A DNA stretch of 7,939 nt, taken from NCBI GenBank assembly GCA_964517215.1, contig CAZFBR010000166.1, positions 1 to 7,939 on the forward strand, written 5' to 3'. Below the pieces are notes generated by a model that saw nothing but the letters and a program-made list of their open reading frames with translations, ran no database searches and had not been told where the DNA came from. The translations under genes and the position numbers were made by a program. This stretch comes from CAZFBR01 sp035353495 [NCBI: uncultured bacterium] (GTDB taxonomy: Bacteria; DAOPZR01). Shown in pieces: positions 1 to 6,606 of this stretch (within the stretch, counting starts at the first letter, position 1; the number at the start of each line of letters is the position of its first letter).

Positions 1-107
1 CCCGGCCGCACTTCGTACCCTGCCGCCCGCAGGCCCGCCAGCGCCGCGCGGAACTGCGCCGGCACCGCGCCGAGGTTCCCCCCCAGCGCGACATATCCTT
101 CCGTCAT
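1..107 (-). CDS. folK: 2-amino-4-hydroxy-6-hydroxymethyldihydropteridine diphosphokinase (HPPK), N-terminal part only
   Basis: Partial gene: the ATG at 107 opens a frame that runs off the left edge after 35 codons. The start of the protein reads MTEGYVALGGNLGAVPAQF, which matches the HPPK N-terminus (family pattern [YV]-[IV]-[AG]-LG-S-NLG-D). It is followed by an amphipathic helix and the G-Y-E-V strand, also as in HPPK. HPPK transfers pyrophosphate from ATP to 6-hydroxymethyl-dihydropterin in cytoplasmic folate synthesis. The usual Ser of LGSNLG is Gly here, encoded within a run of seven G bases (plus-strand C at 78-84). The ATG lies 43 bases after the dapL stop, with AGGA very close upstream, so it is probably the last visible gene of the dapB operon. 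Catalytic residues fall outside the window. The identification rests on about 35 residues, so it is probable rather than certain. Confidence 0.72.
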   Translation of the reverse strand, partial: MTEGYVALGGNLGAVPAQFRAALAGLRAAGYEVRP

Positions 108-150
108 CGTCCTGCTACCACGGCATGCGCCGCCCCGCCGCCGCTGCGAC

Positions 151-1323
151 CTACCACCGCACCTTGCGCATGCGCTCAAGGGCGATTTTGATGCGTTCTT
201 CCGGCACGGTGATCGTCATGCGGATGTAGCCCTCGCCGTGCCTGCCGAAACCAATGCCCGGCGTCACCACAATTCCCGCCTCGTCCAGCAGCCGACCGGC
301 CACTTCCGTCGACGGCAAACCGCCCGGCGTCGGCAGCCAGAGATAGAACGTCGCCTTCGGCACCGGCACCTGCCAGCCGAGTTCGCGCAGTCCCGCCGCC
401 AGCAGATCGCGCCGCCGCTGCAGGATGGCGTTGTTCTCCGCCACGCAGTCCTGCTTCCCGGTCAGGGCGGTGATCCCCGCCTCCTGCACCGCCTGGAAGA
501 CGCCCGAATCGATATTGGTCTTGATGCAACCCAGCCCGGCGATCGCTTCCGCGTTCCCCGCGGCGAAACCGATGCGCCAGCCGGTCATGTTGTAGGTTTT
601 CGACAGCGAGTGGAACTCGAGCCCGACCTCGCGCGCCCCCTCATACTGCAGGAAGCTCGGGCAGCGGTAGCCGTCGTACGACACCTCGGTGTAGGCGGCG
701 TCGTGGCAGACAATCACGTCGTACTTGCGCGCGAATTCGATGGTGCGATGGAAAAAATCATCGGGGGCCACCGCTGCCGTCGGGTTGTTCGGGTAGTTGA
801 TCCACAGCAGCTTGGCTTTGCGCGCCACCGCCGGCGGGATCGCATCGTAGTCGGGCAGGAAGCCGTTCTCCGCCGTCAGCGGCATGAGGTAGCTCTGCCC
901 GCTGGCGAACAGCGTCCCAATGCCGTACACCGGATAGCCGGGCGCGGGCACCAGCACCACATCGCCGGGATTGACGTAGACCAGCGGCATGTGGGCGATC
1001 CCCTCCTTGCTGCCGATCAGCGAGACGATCTCCGTCTTCGGGTCAAGCGTCACCCCGAACCGGGTCTGATACCACTGCGCCGTCGCCTCGCGGAAGGCGG
1101 GCATCCCCTCATACGACGGGTACTGGTGGTTCGCCGGCTTCTCCGCCGCATGCTTCAGCGCGCGCACGATATGCGCGGGCGTCGGCAGGTCGGGGTCGCC
1201 GATGCCAAAGCTGATGATGTCCACCCCGCGCGCCGCCACCGCCTGCTTCTTCTTGTCGATCTCCGCGAACAGGTAGGGAGGCAGTTCCCGCACCCGTTCC
1301 GCGCGTTCAAATCTCGTGCTCAT
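151..1323 (-). CDS. dapL: LL-diaminopimelate aminotransferase
   Basis: PLP-dependent fold-type I (class I/II) aminotransferase of 390 residues. It converts tetrahydrodipicolinate plus glutamate directly to LL-diaminopimelate, bypassing the DapD/DapC/DapE steps of lysine and peptidoglycan precursor synthesis. Visible landmarks are the N-terminal [13 protein letters not shown] and [10 protein letters not shown] (about 40-49), [11 protein letters not shown] (101-111), [10 protein letters not shown] (176-185), CHDAAY with PLP-contacting D208 and Y211, [12 protein letters not shown] with the Schiff-base lysine K242 and R250, and the substrate-carboxylate arginine R368 near the C-terminus. These are DapL-type signatures rather than generic AspC or AlaA ones. 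The ATG at 1323 was chosen over an upstream in-frame ATG at 1377 because family homology starts there and a GGGAGGGAG ribosome site sits 9 bases before it. The start overlaps the FAH-family gene by 17 bases, implying coupled translation. dapB, the preceding pathway step, lies two genes upstream. Confidence 0.95.
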   Translation of the reverse strand: MSTRFERAERVRELPPYLFAEIDKKKQAVAARGVDIISFGIGDPDLPTPAHIVRALKHAAEKPANHQYPSYEGMPAFREATAQWYQTRFGVTLDPKTEIVSLIGSKEGIAHMPLVYVNPGDVVLVPAPGYPVYGIGTLFASGQSYLMPLTAENGFLPDYDAIPPAVARKAKLLWINYPNNPTAAVAPDDFFHRTIEFARKYDVIVCHDAAYTEVSYDGYRCPSFLQYEGAREVGLEFHSLSKTYNMTGWRIGFAAGNAEAIAGLGCIKTNIDSGVFQAVQEAGITALTGKQDCVAENNAILQRRRDLLAAGLRELGWQVPVPKATFYLWLPTPGGLPSTEVAGRLLDEAGIVVTPGIGFGRHGEGYIRMTITVPEERIKIALERMRKVRW

Positions 1324-2104
1324 CCTCGTCCGCTCCCTCCCGACGCACCGGATTTTCCAGTTCGCCGATGTTCTCAATAATCACTTTTACCCGGTCGCCG
1401 GCCGCCAGCGGACCGACCCCGACCGGGGTGCCCGTGGCAATCACGTCGCCCGGTTCCAGCGGCATGAAGCCGCTGATAAATGCCACCAGCGCCGCCACGG
1501 AAAACTGCAGCTGCTCCGTCGTCGCCAGTTGTTTCGTCTCGCCATTCACCTGCAGTTCGATCCGCAGCCGGGCCGGATCCACCCCGCCCGCGAGCCACGG
1601 TCCGACCGGGCAAAAGGTCGGAAACGACTTCGCCCGCAACCACTGCCCGTCCTGCTTCTGCAGGTCGCGCGCGGTGACATCATTCAGGCAGGTGTAGCCC
1701 AGCACGTGCGCCAGGGCCTCCGCCTCCGGCACCCGCCATGCCGTCGTGCCGATGACCACGCCCAGCTCCGCCTCGTAGTCCACCCGGTGCGAAACCCGCG
1801 GCAGGATGATGGGCTCGTTCGGCCCGAGCACCGCGCTGGGCGACTTGTAGAACAGCACCGGCGTCCGCGGCGGCTCCGCCCCGAACTCCGCCGCATGGTC
1901 GCGGTAGTTGAGGCCGACCCCGATGATCTTCCCCGGTTTCACCGGCGCCAGCAGCGTCGCCTGCGCCAGCGGCACCCGCGCGCCGGTGCGCAGGTCGTCG
2001 CTGAAATCATGGAACGGGTCGCGCCGCAGCGGCACAATCTCGCCGCCCAGCAGCACCCCCCAGCGCGGGCCGGCGCCGCCGGCGGTGAACCGCACGTATT
2101 TCAT
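1307..2104 (-). CDS. Fumarylacetoacetate hydrolase (FAH) family protein
   Basis: 265-residue protein with a short N-terminal domain (about 1-55) and a C-terminal FAH catalytic domain (about 58-253). Motifs seen are [12 protein letters not shown] (62-73, with H70), [26 protein letters not shown] carrying metal ligands E111 and E113, NDVTARDLQ with D142, [14 protein letters not shown], and TGTPVGVG (224-231). These match the YcgM / 2-hydroxyhepta-2,4-diene-1,7-dioate isomerase / acylpyruvase branch, which uses a divalent metal to hydrolyse, decarboxylate or isomerise 2-oxo acids. The exact substrate cannot be read from sequence. The FAH domain normally ends near G-E-L-E-N-P-V; here an acidic tail of about a dozen residues follows and overlaps the start of dapL. 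The gene sits between dapB and dapL, so clean-up of a reactive 2-oxo acid such as oxaloacetate or a pyruvate derivative is a possible role (inference). The ATG at 2104 has only a weak ribosome site. Confidence 0.9.
   Translation of the reverse strand: MKYVRFTAGGAGPRWGVLLGGEIVPLRRDPFHDFSDDLRTGARVPLAQATLLAPVKPGKIIGVGLNYRDHAAEFGAEPPRTPVLFYKSPSAVLGPNEPIILPRVSHRVDYEAELGVVIGTTAWRVPEAEALAHVLGYTCLNDVTARDLQKQDGQWLRAKSFPTFCPVGPWLAGGVDPARLRIELQVNGETKQLATTEQLQFSVAALVAFISGFMPLEPGDVIATGTPVGVGPLAAGDRVKVIIENIGELENPVRREGADEDEHEI
1333..1341 (-). promoter_or_regulatory. Ribosome binding site that fixes the dapL start
   Basis: The minus strand reads GGGAGGGAG, 9 bases before the ATG at 1323. It lies inside the last codons of the FAH-family gene. 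It supports the internal start at 1323 over the longer frame from 1377, whose extra 18 residues do not resemble the DapL family. Confidence 0.7.
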
Positions 2105-2239
2105 CTACGCCGCCGCCACGCCCGCACCGCACCGCAGTCCGCCAGCCGGCACCGCGCCGCAGTCAGGCCCGTCAGGCATGCCGGCCGCGGCCGGTCCCGC
2201 GGTCAGCTGCATGCGCCGTCCGTGGGCGCGGCCCGCAGT
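2105..2239. repeat. Intercistronic GC palindrome and short direct-repeat cluster between dapB and the FAH gene
   Basis: This 135-base gap is unusually long for the operon. It contains a perfect 14-base palindrome, CCGGCCGCGGCCGG (2181-2194), a CCGCGG pair (2185-2190 and 2197-2202), and flanking GCATGC hexamers (2176-2181 and 2209-2214) that could close an outer stem. Two 15-base copies of CACCGC[A/G]CCGCAGTC lie 25 bases apart (2125-2139 and 2150-2164, one mismatch). No T-tract follows, so it is not a normal intrinsic terminator. A 35-codon minus-strand frame from an ATG at 2212 ends in TAG directly before the FAH ATG. It has no good ribosome site and an Ala/Gly-rich product, so I do not call it a gene. 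Confidence 0.4.
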
Positions 2240-3031
2240 TCAGCGCAGGCCGAGCACATCACGCATCGAATGCAAGCCGCGTTTCGCCCGCTTCGCCCAC
2301 ACCGCGGCCCGCACTGCCCCGCGCGCGAACATGGCGCGGTTCTGGGCGCGATGGATCAGTTCGATCCGCTCGCCGTCGCCGGCAAAAATGACGGTATGCT
2401 CGCCGACAATATCGCCGCCGCGCACCGCCAGAACGCCGATTTCCGCCTGCGGCCGTGCCCCCGCCATCCCCTCGCGCCCGCAGCACAGCACCTTTTTCAG
2501 GTCGTAGCCGCGGCCGCGCGCCGCCGCGGCCGCCAGGGCCAGCGCCGTGCCCGAGGGCGCGTCCTTCTTCTGCCGGTGATGCGCCTCGACAATATCGATA
2601 TCGTAGCCCGCCCCCAGCGTGCGCGCCAACTGCTCTGTTACCGACAGCAGCACATTGACGCCGGTGCTCATGTTGGGGGCAAATATCACCGGGATCGCTT
2701 TGGCCGCGCGCGTCAGCGCCCCCTGTTCCTTTGTCCCGAGGCCGGTGGTGCCGACGACCAGCGGCAGTTTGAGTTTGGCGCATGCCGCCGCATTTGCCGC
2801 CGCCGCGCTCACCGCGGAAAAATCAATGACGGCGTCCGCGCCGCTCTTCGCCAGCGCCGCTAATGACGTTCGTACCGGGATGGCACTGCCGTCAGGCGCG
2901 GACATTGTGCCGCCCGCCAGCGTACTGCCTGCCGGTTCGATGCCCCCCACAACGGTGTGCCCGTCCGCATACGCGCAGGACACCAGCAGTTGGCCCATTT
3001 TGCCGCCAATTCCGCAAATGATCAGTTTCAT
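2240..3031 (-). CDS. dapB: 4-hydroxy-tetrahydrodipicolinate reductase
   Basis: 263 residues, normal length for DapB. It reduces the DapA product with NAD(P)H to tetrahydrodipicolinate in the lysine/diaminopimelate pathway, in the cytoplasm. The N-terminal Rossmann half shows the dinucleotide-binding loop GIGGKMG (7-13), then VIDFS (68-72), VVGTTGLG (92-99) and the hinge FAPNMSTGVN (117-126). The substrate-binding half carries the signature EAHHRQKKDAPSGTA (149-163), with catalytic H151 and K155 by alignment to E. coli H159 and K163. RGGDIVGEH (204-212) and FARGAVRAA near the C-terminus are also typical. The ATG at 3031 has an excellent GGGAGG site 5 bases upstream. It is the first gene after a promoter and is followed by an FAH-family gene and dapL, which uses its product. 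Confidence 0.96.
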   Translation of the reverse strand: MKLIICGIGGKMGQLLVSCAYADGHTVVGGIEPAGSTLAGGTMSAPDGSAIPVRTSLAALAKSGADAVIDFSAVSAAAANAAACAKLKLPLVVGTTGLGTKEQGALTRAAKAIPVIFAPNMSTGVNVLLSVTEQLARTLGAGYDIDIVEAHHRQKKDAPSGTALALAAAAARGRGYDLKKVLCCGREGMAGARPQAEIGVLAVRGGDIVGEHTVIFAGDGERIELIHRAQNRAMFARGAVRAAVWAKRAKRGLHSMRDVLGLR

Positions 3032-3053
3032 CTTCCCCTCCCGAGGACGATAA

Positions 3054-3083
3054 ATGGTAACAGAATAACTGTTTGCATGTCAA
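3054..3083 (-). promoter_or_regulatory. Probable sigma-70-type promoter for the dapB operon
   Basis: On the minus strand a perfect -35 box TTGACA (3083-3078) is separated by 18 bases from TACCAT (3059-3054, 4 of 6 matches to TATAAT). The spacer is AT-rich compared with its surroundings. Transcription would begin near 3047, giving a leader of about 16 bases that contains the dapB ribosome site. The 129-base gap has no convincing intrinsic terminator for the preceding gene. Confidence 0.55.
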
Positions 3084-3160
3084 CGCAGTGCATCGAATCG
3101 TGACGGCCGGTATGCACACTCTTCCGCCAATGTAGCAATGTAGAAGAACGACCCCCCCGG

Positions 3161-3913
3161 TTACAGGAACTTTGAGGTGCTCTTTTTCTTCTCCATGGGG
3201 AAGATATATTTGATGGCGGCGTAGGGGATGATGAACTGGTGCAGGGTCGAGTCCATCAGCACAAATTCGGGCAGATTCAGCTCATTATTGCGGAAGGCCT
3301 TGATCTTGCCCAGCATTTCGCCCCCTTCCGGAAACACCAGCTTGATTTCCATGGCGTCGTCGATCAGGCGCTGGATGGTCGTATAGCCGCTGTCGGCAGC
3401 CGCTTCCCCCTCGCCCGCCTCCACCGCCGCCGCCCCTGCCGAGGCCGTGCCGCCGCTCCCCCATTGCACCGCATTGACGATGCGTTCATTGGCGTTGCGC
3501 AAACGGCCCGCCATCAGTCGGGCCGCTGCCGCGACCATCTTGGCCGCCAGCGCGGGGGGCTGGTTGCCCAGCATTCTCTCGTATGCCGCGCGGTCCAGTT
3601 CCAGCAGCTGGGTCGCCTGCACCGTCTTTGCCGCCGCGCTGCGCGGGCTGCCATCGAGGAACGACAGCTCGCCGAAGACGTCACCCGGACGCATCAGGCC
3701 AAGGATCTTCTCCGCGCCGTCAGCCCCCTTGCGCGTGATCTTGATGCCGCCTTCGCGCACGACATACAGCGCGCTCCCCGGATCGTTCTGCCCGAACACC
3801 GTGGCCTGTGCCTCAACCGACCGTTCGGTCATCGCGCCGGCCAGCGCCACCACCTCGTCCTCCGCCATATCCCGGCACAGCACCGTCGCCTTGAGAAAGT
3901 CGCCTGCGCCCAT
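3161..3913 (-). CDS. Cyclic-nucleotide-binding domain protein with C-terminal Hfq/Sm-like domain
   Basis: 250 residues with no signal peptide or membrane segment. Residues about 5-120 form a CRP-type cyclic-nucleotide-binding beta-roll. The phosphate-binding cassette PGDVFGELSFLDGSPRSAA (76-94) keeps the Glu (E82) and Arg-Ser (R91, S92) that hold cyclic nucleotide phosphate and ribose. A helix (121-150) and an Ala/Gly/Glu-rich linker (151-176) follow. There is no helix-turn-helix, so it is not a CRP/FNR transcription factor. The C-terminal piece (about 180-240) resembles Hfq in order: a short helix, then EIKLVFPEGGEMLGKIKAF, EFVLMDS, and FIIPYAAIKYIFP, aligning to Hfq VSIYLVNGIKLQGQIESF, FVILLKN and MVYKHAISTVVP. 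The Hfq YKH triplet is not conserved. A basic tail (EKKKSTSK) ends the protein. The ATG at 3913 has a GGGAGG site 6 bases upstream. It is the last gene of the PHP/two-component operon. The CNB domain is firm; the Sm-like reading is inference from pattern. Confidence 0.85.
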   Translation of the reverse strand: MGAGDFLKATVLCRDMAEDEVVALAGAMTERSVEAQATVFGQNDPGSALYVVREGGIKITRKGADGAEKILGLMRPGDVFGELSFLDGSPRSAAAKTVQATQLLELDRAAYERMLGNQPPALAAKMVAAAARLMAGRLRNANERIVNAVQWGSGGTASAGAAAVEAGEGEAAADSGYTTIQRLIDDAMEIKLVFPEGGEMLGKIKAFRNNELNLPEFVLMDSTLHQFIIPYAAIKYIFPMEKKKSTSKFL

Positions 3914-3938
3914 ATTCCGCCTCCCGTGTCCCGTTCTG

Positions 3939-3959
3939 CGCCGGCCATGCCAGCCGGCG
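3939..3959 (-). other. Small GC hairpin between the kinase gene and the cyclic-nucleotide-binding gene
   Basis: The minus strand reads CGCCGGC, a 7-base loop TGGCATG, then GCCGGCG: a perfect 7-pair all-GC stem in the 52-base gap. No T run follows, so it is unlikely to be a full terminator. It could stabilise the upstream message or lower expression of the last gene. GC-rich sequence yields such stems by chance fairly often. Confidence 0.35.
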
Positions 3960-3965
3960 ATGCGG

Positions 3966-5072
3966 CTATTGCCCCGTGCCGGCCTCGCCCGGCGCCAGCA
4001 GCGGCAATGAGATTTTCACCCGCGTCCCCTTCCCCTCCGCCGAATCCAGCAGGATGGCGCCGTGATGTGCCTTGATGATCTCGCTGGTGATCGACAGCCC
4101 GAGCCCGAACCCGCGCGCCGGGCGCGGCGCCTTGCCGCGCGCCTTGTAGAATTTGCGGAAGACCAGGGTGCGCTCGTCGTCGGCAATCCCGCAGCCCGTA
4201 TCCGCCACCGTCAGCAGCACCTGCTGCCCCAGCCGCTCGACCTGCAGGGTGATGCTGCCGCCCGCCGGGGTGAACTTGATCGCATTGTCCACCAGGTTGA
4301 TCAGCACCTGCTCGATGCGGTCGCGGTCCAGCACCGCGGTGAATCCCGCGGGGATCTCCGTGCGCCAGGCAAGCTGATGCTCCGCCAGCGCGCGCGCAAA
4401 GACATGTTCGACCGACGCCGCCAGTTCCGCCAGCAGCACCGGGGCGAACCGGAACGTCACCATGCCGCGTTCCAGTTTGAGCAGGTCGATCTGCGTGTTG
4501 ACCAGCTTGATCAGCCGCTGGGTATGCTCGCCGACGATGCGCAGAAAGCGTTCCGCGTTCTCCGGCTCCGCCAGCGCCCCGCCCAGCAGCGTCTCGATGA
4601 AGCCGTGGATCGAGGTCAGCGGGGTGCGCAATTCGTGGCTGACGTTCTCGATGAAGTTCTTCTGCAGCCGCTCCGTGCGCCGCACCTCGCTCACGTCATG
4701 GAACAGCATGAGCAGGCACGCCTGCTCGCCCTGGAAAAACGGGGCGAAGGTCACGGAATATTCGCGCGCATCGTCGCCCAGCGTCACTTCCAGCTGCTCG
4801 CCGCGCTGCGTCGCCAGCGCGTTGAAGGCGCGATTGAGCAGGTCGAGGTCGGAGAGCAGATAGCTGATGTGCCGCGCGGTGGTCGCCGCCGCCGCGACCC
4901 GGAACAGCCGTTCGAGCGGCGGATTGAGGTAGCGCACCGCGCCCGACTGATCAGCCAGCAGCACGCCGTCGTTCAGATGCTGGCCGACCAGCGCCACATG
5001 TTCCGCCAGCAGGACCGTTTCGTCCCCGGACACCGGCGCTGCCGGACGGTCAGGCGCCGCGGTGATCGGCAC
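3966..5072 (-). CDS. Soluble PAS-domain sensor histidine kinase, PhoR-like core
   Basis: 368-residue kinase that pairs with the response regulator just upstream. Residues about 25-128 form a PAS domain (V-G-Q-H-L-N-D-G-V-L-L-A-D start, later FHDVSEVRRTERLQ). The HisKA domain carries NFIENVSHELRTPLTSIHGF (139-158), with phospho-acceptor H146. The ATPase domain shows the N-box DRIEQVLINLVDNAIKFTP (251-269, N263), G1 box DTGCGI (291-296), FRKFYK and G2 box GFGLGLSI (321-328). All residues needed for autophosphorylation are present. The HisKA core resembles PhoR/PhoR-like kinases, but there is no transmembrane segment or signal peptide, so the stimulus is presumably cytoplasmic and read by the PAS domain. 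The start is GTG at 5072, with GAGGAG 7 bases upstream inside the regulator gene; the two genes overlap by 23 bases. No phosphate-transport genes are in the window, so a phosphate role is not assumed. Confidence 0.93.
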   Translation of the reverse strand: MPITAAPDRPAAPVSGDETVLLAEHVALVGQHLNDGVLLADQSGAVRYLNPPLERLFRVAAAATTARHISYLLSDLDLLNRAFNALATQRGEQLEVTLGDDAREYSVTFAPFFQGEQACLLMLFHDVSEVRRTERLQKNFIENVSHELRTPLTSIHGFIETLLGGALAEPENAERFLRIVGEHTQRLIKLVNTQIDLLKLERGMVTFRFAPVLLAELAASVEHVFARALAEHQLAWRTEIPAGFTAVLDRDRIEQVLINLVDNAIKFTPAGGSITLQVERLGQQVLLTVADTGCGIADDERTLVFRKFYKARGKAPRPARGFGLGLSITSEIIKAHHGAILLDSAEGKGTRVKISLPLLAPGEAGTGQ

Positions 5073-5769
5073 TGCCGGTCTCCTCGAGCATGTAGCCGAG
5101 ACCGCGCTTGGTCGTCAGCACCGGCTGCATGCCCTCGAGCTTGCCGCGGATGCGCTTGATATGCACGTCAATGGTGCGGGTGCCGCCGAAATAATCGTGG
5201 CCCCACACGTCCTCGATGATCTGGTCGCGGGTCAGCACCTTCCCGCGATGGCGCACGAACAGCAGCAGCAGCTGGAATTCCTTCTGCGTCAGTTCCACCC
5301 GCCGGCCGTCGATTTCCACCAGGAACCGCGACTCGTCCACCAGCAGATTGCCCAGGCGGATTGCCGCCGACGGTTCCGGCTGGCTGCGCCGCAGCAGGGC
5401 CCGGACCCGGGCGATCAGTTCCGCCACGTCAAAGGGCTTGCCGAGGTAATCGTCCGCGCCCGCCTCCAGTCCGCGCACCTTCTCGCCGACCTCCGCCCGG
5501 GCCGTCAGCATGATGATGGGCAGGCGGCGCGTCTTGGGTTCAGCGCGCAGCTGCCGGCAGATTTCCATGCCGTCCATGTCGGGCAGCATCAGGTCGAGCA
5601 CCGCCGCGTCGAATTCGCTGCCGAACGCCTCGCGCAGCGCCGTCGCGCCGTCACCCGCCAGCGTCACTTCCCACCCCGCCTTGCGCAGGTTGTACGACAC
5701 CAGTTCCTGCAGGTCGCGCTCATCGTCTACCACAAGCACGCGCTGCCGCCGATGACCGCTGCTGCTCAT
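5050..5769 (-). CDS. OmpR/PhoB-class response regulator
   Basis: 239 residues, usual length for this class. The receiver domain (about 9-125) has the acidic pair D15/D16, phospho-acceptor D59 in VLDLMLPDMDG, the switch threonine T89 in IIMLTAR, and K111 in DYLGKPF. The C-terminal winged helix (about 137-233) shows VELTQKEFQLLLLFV, LTRDQIIEDVWG, the recognition helix TRTIDVHIKRIRGKL and the wing TKRGLGYML. Phosphorylation by the adjacent kinase should drive dimerisation and DNA binding at direct repeats, as in PhoB (family knowledge). Its ATG overlaps the stop of the PHP gene as ATGA, so translation is probably coupled; only a weak AAGG lies upstream. It is closest in pattern to PhoB/PhoP, but without pst or phoU neighbours the regulon is unknown and I give no symbol. 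Confidence 0.95.
   Translation of the reverse strand: MSSSGHRRQRVLVVDDERDLQELVSYNLRKAGWEVTLAGDGATALREAFGSEFDAAVLDLMLPDMDGMEICRQLRAEPKTRRLPIIMLTARAEVGEKVRGLEAGADDYLGKPFDVAELIARVRALLRRSQPEPSAAIRLGNLLVDESRFLVEIDGRRVELTQKEFQLLLLFVRHRGKVLTRDQIIEDVWGHDYFGGTRTIDVHIKRIRGKLEGMQPVLTTKRGLGYMLEETGSADHRGA
5080..5085 (-). promoter_or_regulatory. Ribosome binding site for the histidine kinase GTG start
   Basis: The minus strand reads GAGGAG, 7 bases before the GTG at 5072. It lies inside the end of the response-regulator gene and supports the GTG start and translational coupling. Confidence 0.65.
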
Positions 5770-6590
5770 CGCCCGGCCGCCGCCTTCAGTTTTTCCACTT
5801 CCGCGTACGGCAGGTGCACCATGCCGAGGCAGAGCTGGTCCTTGGCCGTGCCGTGGCAGTCCGAACCGCCGGTCACCAGCAGATTGGCCCGCCGGGCAAT
5901 GGCCAGAAACCGTTCCGTATCCGCCGGGGTATTGTCGGAATAATAGGCCTCGATTCCCATTGCGCCCGCGGCAACCAGCCGTTCAATATCCGCCTCGGGC
6001 GCGGCCAGATGGATGGGATGGGCGATAATCGGGACGCCGCCGGCCGCCTTGATCAGGGCAATGGCCTCTTCTGCGGTCAGCACCAGTTTCGGCACGAACG
6101 CCGGGCCGTCGCGCCCGATCAGCGTGACGAATGCGTCTTGGATCGTCGGCACCACGCCGCGCTCCTGCAGCAGCCGGGCCAGATGCGGCCGGCCGATGGC
6201 GCCGCCATCCGCCAGCGCCCACAAATCCGCCGTGGAAATGTCGATGCCCAGTTCGCCCAGCTTGGCCAGCATCAGGCGCATGCGGTCCTCGCGCGCCGTG
6301 CGCAGCCGCCGCAGCGTCGCCACCAGTTCGGGATGCGTCCCGTCGCAGCAGTAGCCGAGAATATGCTGCTGGCCCGCCGTTGCCTTGGTGCTCAGCTCGA
6401 TGGCCGGCAACACCTCGATGCCGTGCGCCACCCCGGCTGCGCGCGCGGCCGGAAAACCCTCGACAGTGTCGTGGTCGCAGATCCCGAGCGCGGCAAACCC
6501 CAGCGCTCGCGCGCGGCGCGCCACCTCATCGGGCGTAAAACTCCCGTCAGAAAAGGTCGTGTGGACGTGCAGATCAGCGTATCGTTCCAT
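5766..6590 (-). CDS. PHP-domain phosphoesterase (YciV/RNase AM-like)
   Basis: 274 residues. It has the complete PHP metal-binding set for a tri-metal phosphoesterase: DLHVHTTFSDG (H8, H10, D15), CDHDT (H40), E65 in AIELS, H76 in QHILGY, H136 in GRPHLAR, H191 in IIAHP, and D244 and H246 in GSDCHG. The length and the internal GRPHLAR insert match the YciV/TrpH branch. Studied members hydrolyse 3',5'-nucleoside bisphosphates such as pAp and trim short RNAs from the 5' end. The polymerase-associated PHP and histidinol phosphatase branches fit less well. It heads an operon with a two-component system and a cyclic-nucleotide-binding protein, which is an unusual setting. The ATG at 6590 is preferred over an in-frame GTG at 6596 because it has GAG at a usable distance. 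Both lie within about 10 bases of the predicted transcription start. Confidence 0.9.
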   Translation of the reverse strand: MERYADLHVHTTFSDGSFTPDEVARRARALGFAALGICDHDTVEGFPAARAAGVAHGIEVLPAIELSTKATAGQQHILGYCCDGTHPELVATLRRLRTAREDRMRLMLAKLGELGIDISTADLWALADGGAIGRPHLARLLQERGVVPTIQDAFVTLIGRDGPAFVPKLVLTAEEAIALIKAAGGVPIIAHPIHLAAPEADIERLVAAGAMGIEAYYSDNTPADTERFLAIARRANLLVTGGSDCHGTAKDQLCLGMVHLPYAEVEKLKAAAGR

Positions 6591-6606
6591 AGTCACTCAA
6601 CATATT

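Noticed and set aside
238-1380. Plus-strand open frame of 380 codons opposite dapL
   Set aside because: It is complementary to a well-conserved enzyme gene, has low-complexity composition (Arg, His, Gln) and no family motif. Long antisense frames are common at this base composition.
2105-2212. 35-codon minus-strand frame before the FAH gene
   Set aside because: It has an Ala/Gly-rich product, no clear ribosome site and no motif. It overlaps the palindrome cluster, so chance is the simpler explanation.
1316-2863. Plus-strand open frame of 515 codons spanning the FAH and dapB genes
   Set aside because: It is antisense to two clearly recognisable genes, is rich in Arg, His and Gln as expected for GC-rich antisense frames, and shows no recognisable motif.
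3131-3145. Short direct repeat TGTAG-CAA-TGTAG downstream of the cyclic-nucleotide-binding gene
   Set aside because: A five-base repeat is too short to mean anything alone, and no known operator pattern fits.
3161-3913. Calling this gene a CRP/FNR transcription factor
   Set aside because: The nucleotide-binding domain fits, but the C-terminal part has no helix-turn-helix and looks like a small beta-barrel instead.
4062-5159. Plus-strand open frame of 365 codons opposite the histidine kinase, with others opposite the regulator, PHP and hydE genes
   Set aside because: These are mirror frames of strongly supported genes and show no independent start signals or domains.
3966-5769. Naming the pair phoR and phoB outright
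   Set aside because: The domain cores fit, but the kinase is soluble and there are no phosphate-transport or phoU genes in view, so the phosphate role is unproven.
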